NCBI GenBank assembly: GCA_031472005.1
Contig: PZJY01000003.1
Span: forward strand, 1,674,001-1,738,000
From: Tetracladium setigerum
Taxonomy: Eukaryota > Ascomycota > Leotiomycetes > Helotiales
DNA length: 64,000 nucleotides
Direction of reading: 5' to 3'
The notes under the pieces were generated by a model. That model was not told the origin of the DNA. It did not search any database and saw only the letters and a program-made list of their open reading frames with translations. The translations under genes and the position numbers were made by a program. Of this stretch, positions 12,127 to 22,796 are shown piece after piece; positions within the stretch are counted from its first letter, which is position 1, and every line of letters starts with the position of its first letter.

Positions 12127-14322
12127 ATGTCAAGTACTTTTGCAGTAGCCATGGCGAACGTAAAGCCAGAAGAATCAGATCATTCCATATGGCAGGGCTA
12201 CGGTCTCCAACCGCCGCCATCAACCTCCTCCCATATTCAAACATACGACGCCAACTTTCAACCAGCGCCGCTCTCCATTCCATATCATGGCCGGCCACAG
12301 AAACCTCACTACCGGTCCATGGATGTACCACCATCGTTGCAAACCAGGCCCTCACCTCGTAATGATACCGCAGCATTAACCACTTCCCCTCCAACTTTGA
12401 ATTCACATCATAGCTACCCATCATTGAAAAGACCTTTCGATGGGGGGAATGAGATGGGGTTCTTGGAAAGCGTCCAGGACTACCGAGAAGATTTGCAGGA
12501 GATGCAGAAACCGACCATGAATCAAGACCATCGCCTGCTCAACTTTGGAAGATTACCTGATAAGCATACACTCATCGACTCCCATGGACGGGTAAAACAG
12601 GTCGAGCTCACAGCCCAAATCCACGGAATGTTCTTTCTTTCCGAGCTAGCCGGACCATCAGCAGGAGAAAATGCAATCTCGCAGCCCGAACTAACCTGCT
12701 ATCGACGAAACCTCTTCCAGATATCTGGCAACGTAAACGCGCCGCGAGAGCCCATCTTCCTGATCTCAGAACGTGGGGATCGCATTCCCATTATTTCGTT
12801 AGAAGTTTCAATCTCGGCAACCGAATCTGTTGATGGCCATGTCGTCAAGTTGATTGTAATTCCCTGGAAAACACCTCCACCTAACGCTCCAGATATCCCC
12901 GCTGGACAGGAACACGAGCCGTCTAGTATCCCGCTGGTAGCGTTCGAGGAGGGTCCCGAAACAGCGAATAGTGATTTTACCGTCTTCCCTATCGCCTATC
13001 GACGTTTGCAGTTCCGCATCGCAACCGCCAACAATGGACGAAGGAGAGAGCTGCAACAGCATTTTTCGCTGCATTTGAATGTGATAGGGACATTGGCGAA
13101 TGGGTCGAAGATTAATGTATGCGAAAATTCGACGGCGCCGATTGTGGTGAGAGGCGAAGTCCGAGAAACTTCCAGGCGCGGAAGGAGATTCCACTGGTAG
13201 GGAGTTCATCGTCGAGGGGTCATCCGCCTGAGTTACATGTTACAACACAGACCGTGTCGCAGTCTCCAGTTGTGCAGAGGAGGGGGAGTGTGATGAAGCC
13301 AGGGACGGTGGAATTGCCTAGGTCGTCCTTCACTTTCGATTCGTCGACTTTGACGGGGTCTCCTTCGATCGCGAGACAGGCGTAAGTTTATTTCTCCTAT
13401 TTTGTCAGAAATCCAAGAGAAAATCGTCTCCAATTTGGAGCCTACACTTGTAGAATTCTCGCCGTAACATAAATCACTTGACTTGAATTACTCAGTACTT
13501 GTCAATTTTAGCTCAAAGTACCAATTCAAGGACCAAGGGTACAGGTACTTTACCTACTTAGAATGAGCGCTAATCCACCCTCAGAACCTATCCCCAATGG
13601 ACCGCCGCTCAACAACAACAACAACCAACACACCATACACCTATAACGCCGGACCAAAATGCAGGCACACATAATAGTATCACAAACCCCCAAACTCCCT
13701 CATCTGCCTACCCATCCTCGGCTATCAGTCTAGATACGTACCTCCAACCTACCCACATCTCAAGCCCACACAATCATCCACGCTCAGCAACAATGCCCAT
13801 GCCGCCTCTCAACCGTTCCTCCTCGCAATACACCTTCGCCTCACCCTCTTACCACCAAGATACCAGCACGAGCAGTAACCCTCGCCCGGCAAAATCCCCA
13901 CGGCACCAAGCGCCTCCAGAACTACCTTCAATATATTCATCTTCTACCGGTCCGACTTCCGACTACACAACTAGATATAATGCCCCGTATACCTCTAGTT
14001 CGGGGGATTGCCGCCACTTGTGAGCACGGTATCAACGACAACAGGAGGAGGAGGAGGAGAGTATTTCCCAGTCCCGCCGCTCTCAATGCCGATGCCGATG
14101 CCCATGAATATGGGTATGGCCCTTCCGCCCGCTTGGAGTGTAGCTGGTATTCCAGCGCCGCCGGGTTATGAAGCCAGTTTGCCCGGGATTTCAGAGACCA
14201 GTGGAGGTGGAGGATATGATTATAGTGTGAGTGGGCAGCCACAGCAGAGCTATGTGAAAGAGGAGCCAGGAAATGGAGGCGGGGGCCCAGGGCAGGGACA
14301 CTATACTTGGAATCATTCGTAA
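12127..14322 (+). CDS. vib-1: NDT80/PhoG-like transcription factor, VIB-1/XprG type (two apparent 1-nt frame breaks)
   Basis: The coding span has exons 12127-13381 and 13585-14322 around a 203-bp intron (GTAAGT...CTAAT...CAG). The DNA-binding region (roughly residues 150-370) has family hallmarks: YRRNLFQ, then RRLQFRIATANNGRRRELQQ, then APIVVRG followed in another frame by RSPRNFQARKEIPL. The C-terminal tail is Pro/Ser/Gln-rich, then Met/Pro and Gly-rich, ending ...GHYTWNHS. VIB-1 and XprG control heterokaryon incompatibility, extracellular proteases and nutrient-stress responses in other moulds. As written, the frame breaks at 13153-13155 and at the G run 14002-14006, each needing one extra base; with both, the product is about 664 residues. 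A TAG at 13198-13200 would otherwise cut it at 357 residues, inside the DNA-binding domain. ATG 12151 is an alternative start. Confidence 0.85.
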
Positions 14323-15052
14323 ATGATAACATAGCTTGCTTCCTGGATGGTGGGAGAATTGAAGGAGAGGGAGTCAGATTCGAACGATTACAATTTAATT
14401 TGATGGGGCGATAGGATGGGAGTGAGGAGATGTTGTCTCAATTCCATAACCACAATACAAGATTTGGCTGGCATGGTAGGCAATGGATGAAGGGAATACT
14501 GGGTAAACTTTTTGGGAAAACATAACTGCAACGATGCGAGCAGCGCACGAAATCTACGAAGACCTGGATAAATACAAAGAGATTCAGAACTAGAAAGGAG
14601 GCAAACGAAAGGAGGGACAAAAGCAGGCGCTGGTATGGTTGAGGAGAACGGGCAGAAAGGAGATGATACCCCCCTAGTGATGTTATTTTTCGCTAGCATC
14701 GCATCCAGAGGAACAACCGCAAGAATTTTTAATTTCATACCCATTATAATACCAAAATTTAAGCATCACAAATCACTTAACATGGGTACCTATTTACGCA
14801 ATTCGAGCCATGTCGTTAACTCTAGATTTTTAGATTGTTTCACAAACATTAAATCCCCCACCCCCGTCTGGTGGAGCCTCGAGAGCCTCTAACTTTCGGA
14901 CACTAAACCTCGACTCCGACAGTGGCCTTGGCACGTGGGATTTCCTCCCCATGATGTGGTTTCGGGCGTATGAAGCTCAATCCTCCCTCCAAATAACAAT
15001 GAAAATCGACCAGTCTTCCTAACAAACAAACACAACAACACGACAACACAAC
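14323..15052. other. Intergenic region between vib-1-like and DUF2011-like genes
   Basis: 730 bp downstream of the regulator and upstream of the next same-strand gene. The last 60 bases before ATG 15053 are an A/C-rich leader (repeated ACAAC/ACAC) typical of fungal 5' UTRs. Nothing else is recognised. Confidence 0.5.
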
Positions 15053-16288
15053 ATGTTCGACCTACCAGATGCCAAACGGTATTTCCCCTTTCTCTTTCAG
15101 CAGCTTGCCTTTTTTCCTGGACAGAGTGAGGGAATGGATTTGAGCTAATTGATCAAAAAATATCAATAGCGTCCGCCGAAGCGATCTCTACTCCTCCGCT
15201 CCTACCTCGCGAGCACAATCGCCGTCATCCTCACAAGTCAATTCCAAAGATGCGCATGACGCTGAGTTAGAAGCTAAACTGCATGCGCGCCTGGCAGAGC
15301 TTTATGGGGATCTCTAGACTTCGCAGCGCCTTCGGTCGCAAGCACCACCACTACTTCGATATCGAAGGCAGTGTCACCGGCAGAGTCTAAGAAGCAAGGG
15401 AAGGAGAAGAAGGAGAAGACGAGGAAAAGCAAGTCAAAGGCAAAAGAAAGTAATGACGGTATACCATCCGAGGCCGAAAAGGAAGAAGAAGAAGACGAAG
15501 AACAGCCAACAGACGCACAACAACCATCAACCACCACCACCACAACAACAAGCTCAAAAATCCCCGCAGGCCCCTCCTCCGCTACTGCACCACAAGAGTT
15601 CGAATTCCGCCTCTTTTCAACCCGCGCCGTCCGCACACACAACACAACAGAAGGAGAAATTACGACAAATAATCCAATTCCAACAACACAAAAAATAATC
15701 CTCGATTCGATTGATGAACTAGACACCACTACCGCCACAGGAGGAGGAGGTAGTGGCGGAAGAGGTGAAGGAGGTCAAGGAGGATTCATCGCTCACCTCC
15801 GCGATCCACGAATATGGACCGTGGCCAAAGCTAGCGGTTCGAAATTGGCGGAATTGGAATACTCTGCCATCACGGGTGGGGATGTGATTCAAGAAAGTCA
15901 GCGTCGGAATTGGGGGTTGGAAGTTCCGTGGCGTGTTAGGGTGATTGTTTCGAGAAGTGGGAGTGGGAGCGGGGTGAAAGTTGGCGGAGCGAAAACAGGG
16001 AGAAGTACCTCTAACGAAGAGGTAGAAGGCGCCAAAAAAACCAAACCGAATAAGAAAAGACGTATTATTCTACGGGGAAAGATAAGGAAGGTGGAAGAAG
16101 CAAAGGAGAAGAAGAAAAGGGAAGAGCAATTGAAGGAAGAGAATGAGAGGGAGAAGAAGACGAGGAGGAATAGGGAGAAGAAGGTGAAGAGGAAGATGAA
16201 GTTGAAGGCTGAAAAGGCGGATTCAGGCGTCGTCATAGGCGTGGGCGTGGATGGTGGAGCCGGAGAGGAGAAGATGGATGTTGATTGA
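15053..16288 (+). CDS. DUF2011-like conserved fungal protein (one apparent 1-nt frame break)
   Basis: Exon 1 is only 26 bp (15053-15078, MFDLPDAKR); the intron 15079-15169 (GTATTT...CTAAT...TAG) leads to exon 2, 15170-16288. The N-terminal part ends at ...LHARLAELYGDL and TAG 15315-15317, while the +2-offset frame starting at GAC 15317 continues the protein (DFAAPSVAS...). One missing base near 15312-15317 would restore about 381 residues. Mid-protein segments EFEFRLF, QKIILDSID and the block ending GLEVPWRVRVI resemble the fungus-specific DUF2011 family; the C-terminal 100 residues are extremely Lys/Arg/Glu-rich and probably helical, consistent with a nuclear or nucleolar protein (inference). 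Function is unknown. Family assignment is from memory of the EFEFRLF and PWRV motifs and is moderate. Confidence 0.65.
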
Positions 16289-16914
16289 GGAGGATAAAGT
16301 CAACTAAAATTCACCCATTTATTCGACCCACCAGGTCGGTCACCGAGTGAGAAGCACAGTTTTGATCTTGTTGTGGGTATACTACTACCAACTACTACCC
16401 AGCGGTCAACCAATTTGGATAGATATGGTTAACTCTTGGACTGTTACGGTCCTCGTGCCAATCATATGGTCGAGATGACCATCTGAGTTTTCTCTGATTC
16501 TGCTGCTTCTCTTTTTTCTTTTGGCCACTGTTAGAGGGAGGTGGATCTAAGACAAGACATCCAGAAGTCAGTGCAGAATGTTATTTCTTAAGCCACGTCT
16601 ACACAACTTCACAGTACAAACAGTCATGTGCAAGAAGAGATGGATCAAGCTACAAAGTCAATTCATCACTCCCTTTTCAAGTTTGATTCAACATAAAAAA
16701 CACGGTCTTGGTCTTTGATTATTTCTTTGCATTTCTCAGTTCAGCTATGAATATGAAAACAAGCCATGCAAATATATATGCGTGCCATTCCGAAAGGAAA
16801 GTAGTTGGTTTTCGCCGAAACCCCTGCAATGAAGATGCCACTTCATACCCATAATTCACATTTCATCATATCAAGTCAATGGACGTCCATGCAGATCAAC
16901 TGCTGACCTCAACC
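16289..16914. other. Convergent spacer between DUF2011-like and formate dehydrogenase genes
   Basis: 626 bp between two 3' ends, presumably 3' UTRs. No coding or structural signal is seen. Confidence 0.5.
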
Positions 16915-18376
16915 TTAAGCCTTCTTCGCTCTGTCACCATAAGCCTTGGTGGCATAGTCACCCTGGTAGACGATCAAGTCCTCAGGTCTGTAATCATGCT
17001 TTCCGCTTAGATAGCTCTGCAAGATAGCCTTGGTACCATCTGCATATCGCTTTTGGGCATCAAGTGATGTTCCGGACATGTGAGGAACCATGGCATTTCC
17101 GCCTCCGAATGGGTTCTTGGCGTAACGAAGGACGTGATCCTCTGGTGCTGGTTGTGGGAACCAGACATCTCCACCATAGCCACGAAGGTGACCAGACTTG
17201 AGTGCAGCGGCGACATCTTCCTTGACGACGATGGCTCCACGAGCAGTGTTTACCAACCACGATCCTGAAAATCGTTAGTTCTAGCTATCAGGACACGGGA
17301 GGGGAGACCTACCAGGCTTCATCTTGGAGATGAGCTCCTTGTTGAAAAGACCTCGAGTCTTTTCGTGGAGAGGGCAGTTAATGGTGACAACATCACATTG
17401 TGCCAACATCTCCTCCAAATTCTCAACACGTCTGCAGCCAATCTCCTTCTCAACCTCAGGCGTGAGAGGTTGGTAGTCAAAGTACAACAATTCCTTGCAG
17501 TCGAATGGCTTCAGACGACGAAGAACTCGCTCTCCGATACGTCCTACTGCAACGGTACCGACGACCTTTCCCTCAAGATCAAATTCGTTCTTGGCTGCTG
17601 CTGCAACGTCCCATTCTCCGGCCTGGATTTGCTCGTGTGCTGGAACAAAGTTGCGGACAAGGACGAGGATTGTCATGACAACATGCTCGGCGACAGATAC
17701 AACGTTGGATCCAGTGACCTGTTCAGGTTGTTAGTATATGGCAAATGAAATTGTGGTTTATACATGCCTCAGCAACTGTGATACCACCGTTTGTCTTGTT
17801 GGCAGCATTGAGATCAACGTGATCAGATCCAATACCAGCGGTAATGGCAATTTTGAGGTTCTTTGCCTTTGCGAGACGTTCGGCAGTAAGGTAACCAGGG
17901 TGGAAGCTGTGGTACAATTAATTGTTATGTTGCCAAACGGGGGAGTGAGACATACGGTGTGGTGATGATAATCTCAGCATCAACAAGCTCTTGGTCAAAC
18001 TTGGAGTTCTCGCCTTCCTTGTCTGATGTAGTAACGAGGGTGTGTCCTTGGTCCTCAAGCCACTTGCGAATACCAAGCTCGTTCTCAGTTGTGCCTAGAA
18101 GTTCTGGAACCTACGACACAAACAAGTTAGAATTGGATTGGCTCTTCAATTGAGGGAGTGAAATGAACTAACCTCTTCGGCGTGCTTCTTGCCATCGTAC
18201 AGAACGAGGAGTACCTTGACCTTTTCACGTTGTCCTGTCAGCGTCCTGATATTTCCAAATGCACTTTTGTGTCGTGGGGAGAATGAAGCTCCAGAACGAG
18301 TTGCTCGCGATGCATTGAGGAGGGATGAGGTGGCAGGGCGTGCAAATCTGCAGATGGAGCGAGTGAGAAATACCAT
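16915..18376 (-). CDS. fdh: NAD-dependent formate dehydrogenase
   Basis: Five exons (18376-18173, 18110-17956, 17906-17768, 17718-17313, 17264-16915) give 417 residues with all phases consistent. It oxidises formate to CO2 with NAD+. Family landmarks are visible: [10 protein letters not shown], the [12 protein letters not shown] block, the dinucleotide-binding segment [20 protein letters not shown] with the catalytic Arg, the PQPAPEDH loop with the catalytic Gln, and [11 protein letters not shown] with the catalytic His. The first 50 residues are Arg/Ser-rich with no acids before the core, a likely mitochondrial presequence. Introns are 62, 49, 49 and 48 bp. The third (17719-17767) starts with GC instead of GT. 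The usual Gly at the first position of the GxGxxG loop is Ala here. It is intact and highly conserved in composition. Confidence 0.96.
17719..17767 (-). other. GC-AG intron in the formate dehydrogenase gene
   Basis: On the coding strand the upstream exon ends ...GTT GCT GAG and is followed by GCATGT; the intron ends in CAG before GTC ACT GGA. Only this GC donor keeps the frame and yields the family sequence ITVAEVTGSNVV. The nearest GT donor (four bases further) would shift the frame. Exon 3 then ends exactly in phase 0. The intron is 49 bp with an internal CTAAC branch motif. Confidence 0.85.
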
Positions 18377-20177
18377 TTTGACTTCTTGCTCGGGGATGAA
18401 GTGAGAAGAGAGGGAGAATTGAGGTGCTTTCGTTGTTTTTGAGGATGCACAAGTTCGCTATTCGGAGAGTGCGGGGTTGCAGGAAGCTTTGATGTCGAGT
18501 ACAGAGCTGCAGGAGAACAATCCAGTCAGCAGGGAACAAAGAACGGCTGGCTGTCGGCATCTATTCATTGCCTGATAATGTTCACCAGGATTCATGGGAT
18601 GTTTGATGGACGATGGATGATGGATGATGACTGGGAGCTGGTAATCAATGTGGGCTTTCTCGTACCTTGTGTTTTGGCTGAAGTTGGTTGGAGATGTTTT
18701 GAGAGAGAAGATGAGGGTGAAGACAATGCCTTTTTATATGAGAGAAAGAGGGGAGCGTCTAGGAAAGGGGGGTGTTTCCTTCCATTTATAACGAACGGCC
18801 TTCCTCTTTCCCTTCCCAAGCTCCTTCCCCTCATCTCAGGGAGGGAGTTACGTACGACAGAAAGTCAAAGATCGTAAATTGATTTGCTCGAGAGCTTCTC
18901 TTGTCACCCCTCAATTCAGGTCCCGGTGTGGTACATGGGACATTTGTCCATCCATAGAAATGCCTGCTCCCCCACCTGCCTCGATGTCACTGTTCGGCAG
19001 GTAGAGTAGTAGTAGTCGTAGCCTAAGGTAGTTGATTGATTCAGGAAGGAAGTTCTAGATCCACGTCTCCGAAGAAGGGACGAAGAAAGAGACAAGCAAG
19101 ACCCCGAATCTCGGTATTGGATGGTGGGATGAGATGAATAGCTCTGGGAGCTATGTCCATCATGCCCATCGATATCCATCTCCATCCGGAAGCTGCACGA
19201 ATCCACATGAGAATATCCCACGGCGGCAGCAGTTGATGAAGGTCAACGATTGGTATCCATTTTCCCGATATCTGAATAATGGCTCAATTGATGGCCTTCT
19301 CTCGCCATTGTTATCCTTCGAGATCTCCATAATGCGGGGTACTGTATGTCAGGTATCGGACGTATCTCGGGTCTCTTCGGTGTCCAACAGGGATTCCCCA
19401 CATCCGAAGGAATTCCGAATAACGAAGCATTTTGAGAGAGTGTGTGGTGGATGGTTTTTTGACTTTGGGATTGCAGCGGGAGACGGAAACGGGTGCGGAA
19501 CAGGAACATATTGCTAAATGAGGAAGCCAACTCCATCCGTTAGTGGGAGGAGTAGCTGATTGATATACAACACATATGACAACAGCTTCTCGACCATCCT
19601 CAATTCATACACATCTGTCCCTCTGAGAATAACTTGGAAAATCGGAAGACTAATTCATGTACTTACAACCATTGCTTACAACTCCCTCACACAGAGTAAG
19701 ACTTGACTATATGAGGTTCTATGGCCAATTCACCGTACTCTTCCCCCTGCTTAAGCAAACTTCTTTTCTCAACGAAGCCTCAATCTTATCTTTCCATAGG
19801 GCAGAATCGCACAATACTTTCTTTATTTCACAACGAAGTGCTATTGAGGCGTTGCGAGCAAATGGTAAAAGCCAAGCCATCTCAAAATCCGGGGACGTTG
19901 TTCTTCCCAAGTAGGAAAAAGGACGCGGTCCTCAACACCCAATATCAACGACTCGTCAACCTATTAATAACGCCTTGCCAGCTTTAACAATAACTCCACG
20001 TAGGCAAGTTAAAAAAATTCATATTTTTACATTATTGCTAATTCTCGTTTCGGCCTAACATTAACGAAACAACTTCTTCTACTCGCGTTCCCAACTTCCT
20101 GTTTCTAGCCGCAGAACAGAGAGCGAACCCGGTACTGTCCAGTACATCTCACTCCAAAATAAACGAAATCGGCAGAT

Positions 20178-20779
20178 TTCAAGAACCAATCGCAACATTT
20201 GCAGCAATCGACCTGTCACTTTTCTCTCTAAATCAAACGAAACGGGAGAAAGAGAGGTGTCAAACGTCTTAATCTATTCTCATTCCCACCGTCCTTTTCG
20301 GAGCTGCTTCACCTGATCCGCTCAGACCAACATTCGATCCGATGATCTTTGCCAAAGACAAAGAAAACTGGGGAAAACTTGAGATACGACATTTCGAGAT
20401 CCAATCGCAACAATCTATCAAGCTTGACAGTTCATTATGAACAAAAATGGGCAAGGAAAATCCATTCCTGTTGTCCATCCGGAGTTCCCATCTAGCATCG
20501 CTGACATGCTACTCCATGAGAGAAAAATCCGACATCCAAAACCAAGCTATCGCTTCATAGAGCCAATCGCAATCAAATCCCATCATTCCAAGAACGATAT
20601 TGGAAACCCTCGCCATTGCCGCCTTCACTTCAGCTGGCCATTCCCCGTTGTTTCAACTGAACAACCAAGCCCATCCGTCATGAGAGCGAGAGGCATCGAT
20701 TGTTTTCTCATTCTTCCATCAAAGACGACCATCTAAAATTAGCAAGAACGACCGACTACTTCAAGAACCAATCGCAACA
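20178..20779. repeat. Four dispersed CCAATCGCAA elements
   Basis: The exact 10-mer CCAATCGCAA occurs at 20186-20195, 20401-20410, 20563-20572 and 20768-20777. The first and last share 20 identical bases (20178-20197 and 20760-20779, TTCAAGAACCAATCGCAACA). Each contains a CCAAT box core. Spacings are 215, 162 and 205 bp. Confidence 0.75.
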
Positions 20780-20902
20780 GATCCCATCACCTATGCTTAA
20801 TAATAAAGAAAGAAAAACCCATCTGGGGAAGGGGTCTCCATGTTGAGAATTCCTGCCAAACACCAAACCAACTGGTCCATGTTCGTTGTTTCAACTGAAC
20901 AA
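20646..20902. repeat. 19-bp exact direct repeat
   Basis: CGTTGTTTCAACTGAACAA is found at 20646-20664 and again at 20884-20902, 238 bp apart. It is interleaved with the CCAATCGCAA elements, suggesting an old tandem duplication or repeated regulatory modules. Confidence 0.8.
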
Positions 20903-20937
20903 TCTGACCAGGCTTCAACTCTCTCAATTTGTCGATC

Positions 20938-20959
20938 GATCGTTCCAAATGGAACGATC
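20938..20959. repeat. Perfect inverted repeat, 10-bp arms, 2-bp spacer
   Basis: GATCGTTCCA (20938-20947), AA, TGGAACGATC (20950-20959). It could be a dimeric protein-binding site or a small hairpin; nothing adjacent tells which. Confidence 0.85.
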
Positions 20960-21727
20960 AGAGCAGGTGATTGATTCTTCTTTTTCAGCTTGAAATATGA
21001 ATAAGAAAAAAAATAACGGTCGGTGTCCTATCGCAATGAGTGAACTTCCGTAAACTGTGTTCATTCAAAAAAGAAATGCCAAGCGAAACAAGTTACTCAG
21101 CTATCTTACTGGTTACCTGTTTCGCGATGCCACTTTCTCATTGGCAGTGAGAGAGTCAGGAATACAGACACCTCTGATCAAAACTTGTTGAAAAAGATAC
21201 CATTGGCATCAACACACGACAGGGAGATTTTAATGAAGACATCGCGAGTAAGAGCGAGAAGCAAACCCAGTAATTATCAGAAAACAACTAACAAACAACA
21301 TCACAATGTAACATTACCGTACAGTACAGCTTCCAAGGAAACAAGCACAAAACAACCCGAAAAAGAAAGGAAAAAAAGAACTCTTCCCTATCAACATCAT
21401 CCCCTCGTTTCGAAACAAAAATTCCGAACGAGACGAGTCGACGACAAAAACCGGTCAGACCAAACCGTCAAATACCGACGGAGACTTACTCAAGTCCTCA
21501 ACCTCCTGCTCCCACCTGAGTTTCACGAAAACAAACAAGAACAACAAAGTAGACCATCATTCAGATCTCACACGAAAGTAAACCAAGCACAACCAAACGG
21601 CTGTTGACTCATCCGATGAATAAGAATAAGAATTCGTCACCTCCTCAAGTCTTTTCCTAAACATCTTGACTCGAGACGGGTGCATGGAGGCGTGGACGAA
21701 CACACAGGACTTGTACTAAAATATAGG

Positions 21728-21775
21728 TGGATTGTGGATTGTGGATTGCGGATTGCGGATGGATGGATGGATGGG
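21728..21775. repeat. Short tandem repeat, GGATTGY then GGAT
   Basis: Four 7-bp GGATTGT/GGATTGC units run directly into several 4-bp GGAT units. It is a simple-sequence tract in non-coding DNA. Confidence 0.8.
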
Positions 21776-22796
21776 TGTTCGAGAAGCTAGAAGAGATCGA
21801 CCAGGGTATGTATTGTCCGGATTGGGAAAGCTGAGACGATGTTTCATACGGACTGCCAGAGGTTGTGAATGAGATGTTTTGTGATGGGTATGGAGAAGAT
21901 GGGACCAGGGTTTTCCAAGCGACATATGGAATGGAGGAGGAGGCCCGCGGAAAAAGAAGATTTGGCCGGAGGATTTTACGATTGCCGGTGATGGAAGGAA
22001 AGAGTGGGGAGTTCAATGAAATAGTTGGCGGGTATCTTGAGAAAGGCGATAGAAATGGAGAAGGTGAAATGTTCGGACGGCAGCGTTAATTGTCATATCT
22101 CACTAGAAACGATTGCCCAAAAGAAAGAAAAATCGAAGACTTGTGATAATGAATGACTGAGTATAACCCATAAGCTCATCAATAATAACTAACTACATGA
22201 ACTCCTCCCATCCGGACAAGGTAGGAGAGCAATCAAGTCGCCATGGACGATTAAACTACTCCCACCCTCTCATCCCATGAATCCTATCCATCCATCCATT
22301 TCTTTCCTCCAAATTTTCGTTACATCAAGGACAACCTCTATTTGGTCTATCGATACTCCGCCCACACGCCCGCATATCGAGAGGCAATAAGGTTTGGCTC
22401 AGACACCCCGCCATACATATATAAAACCACACACACAGATATCAGACAGACCACAAAAGGTCCTCATACAAACACAGGAGAGAAAACAGGTAAAGGATTG
22501 GCAGTCCCATCATCAACTAGGAGAAGATTTCTCGAACCAGACAAATGAAGGTATTTTGTAAAGGAGAATACCACACATTCATCGCCCGCTGGAAGGCGAA
22601 GCGAACAAAGGGGTATCACAGAATTGAAAACGATTTTTTAAACAGAGAACCAATAAAAAGATACAAGAAATAGTGTTGCTGTTCGCGCAAAAAACAAAGT
22701 TGACACATCTTTAGTTGGAATGCTTGTTTGTCGAAGACCAGCATGGACAGCTGACAAGTGAATTAAGAACACACGCAAGAGAGAGAGAGGTCAGGA

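Larger units (their letters stand above)
18377..22796. other. Gene-poor interval upstream of fdh with short dispersed repeats
   Basis: 4.4 kb between the fdh start and the 3' end of the receptor-like gene. The part next to fdh (18.4-18.9 kb) is its promoter and leader. Around 20.2-21.0 kb lie repeated CCAATCGCAA elements, a 19-bp exact repeat and a 10-bp-arm palindrome (listed separately). Around 21.73-21.77 kb is a GGATTGY tandem. The open frame at 21185-21607 is Lys/Gln/Thr low-complexity and is not accepted as a gene. Confidence 0.5.

Noticed and set aside
15274..15738. 154-codon minus-strand frame opposite the DUF2011-like gene
   Set aside because: Val/Ser homopolymeric product that is the antisense of Asp/Glu/Thr codons of the real gene.
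21185..21607. 140-codon Lys/Gln/Thr-rich plus-strand frame
   Set aside because: Low complexity from A-rich DNA; no conserved segment and no convincing promoter or splice structure.
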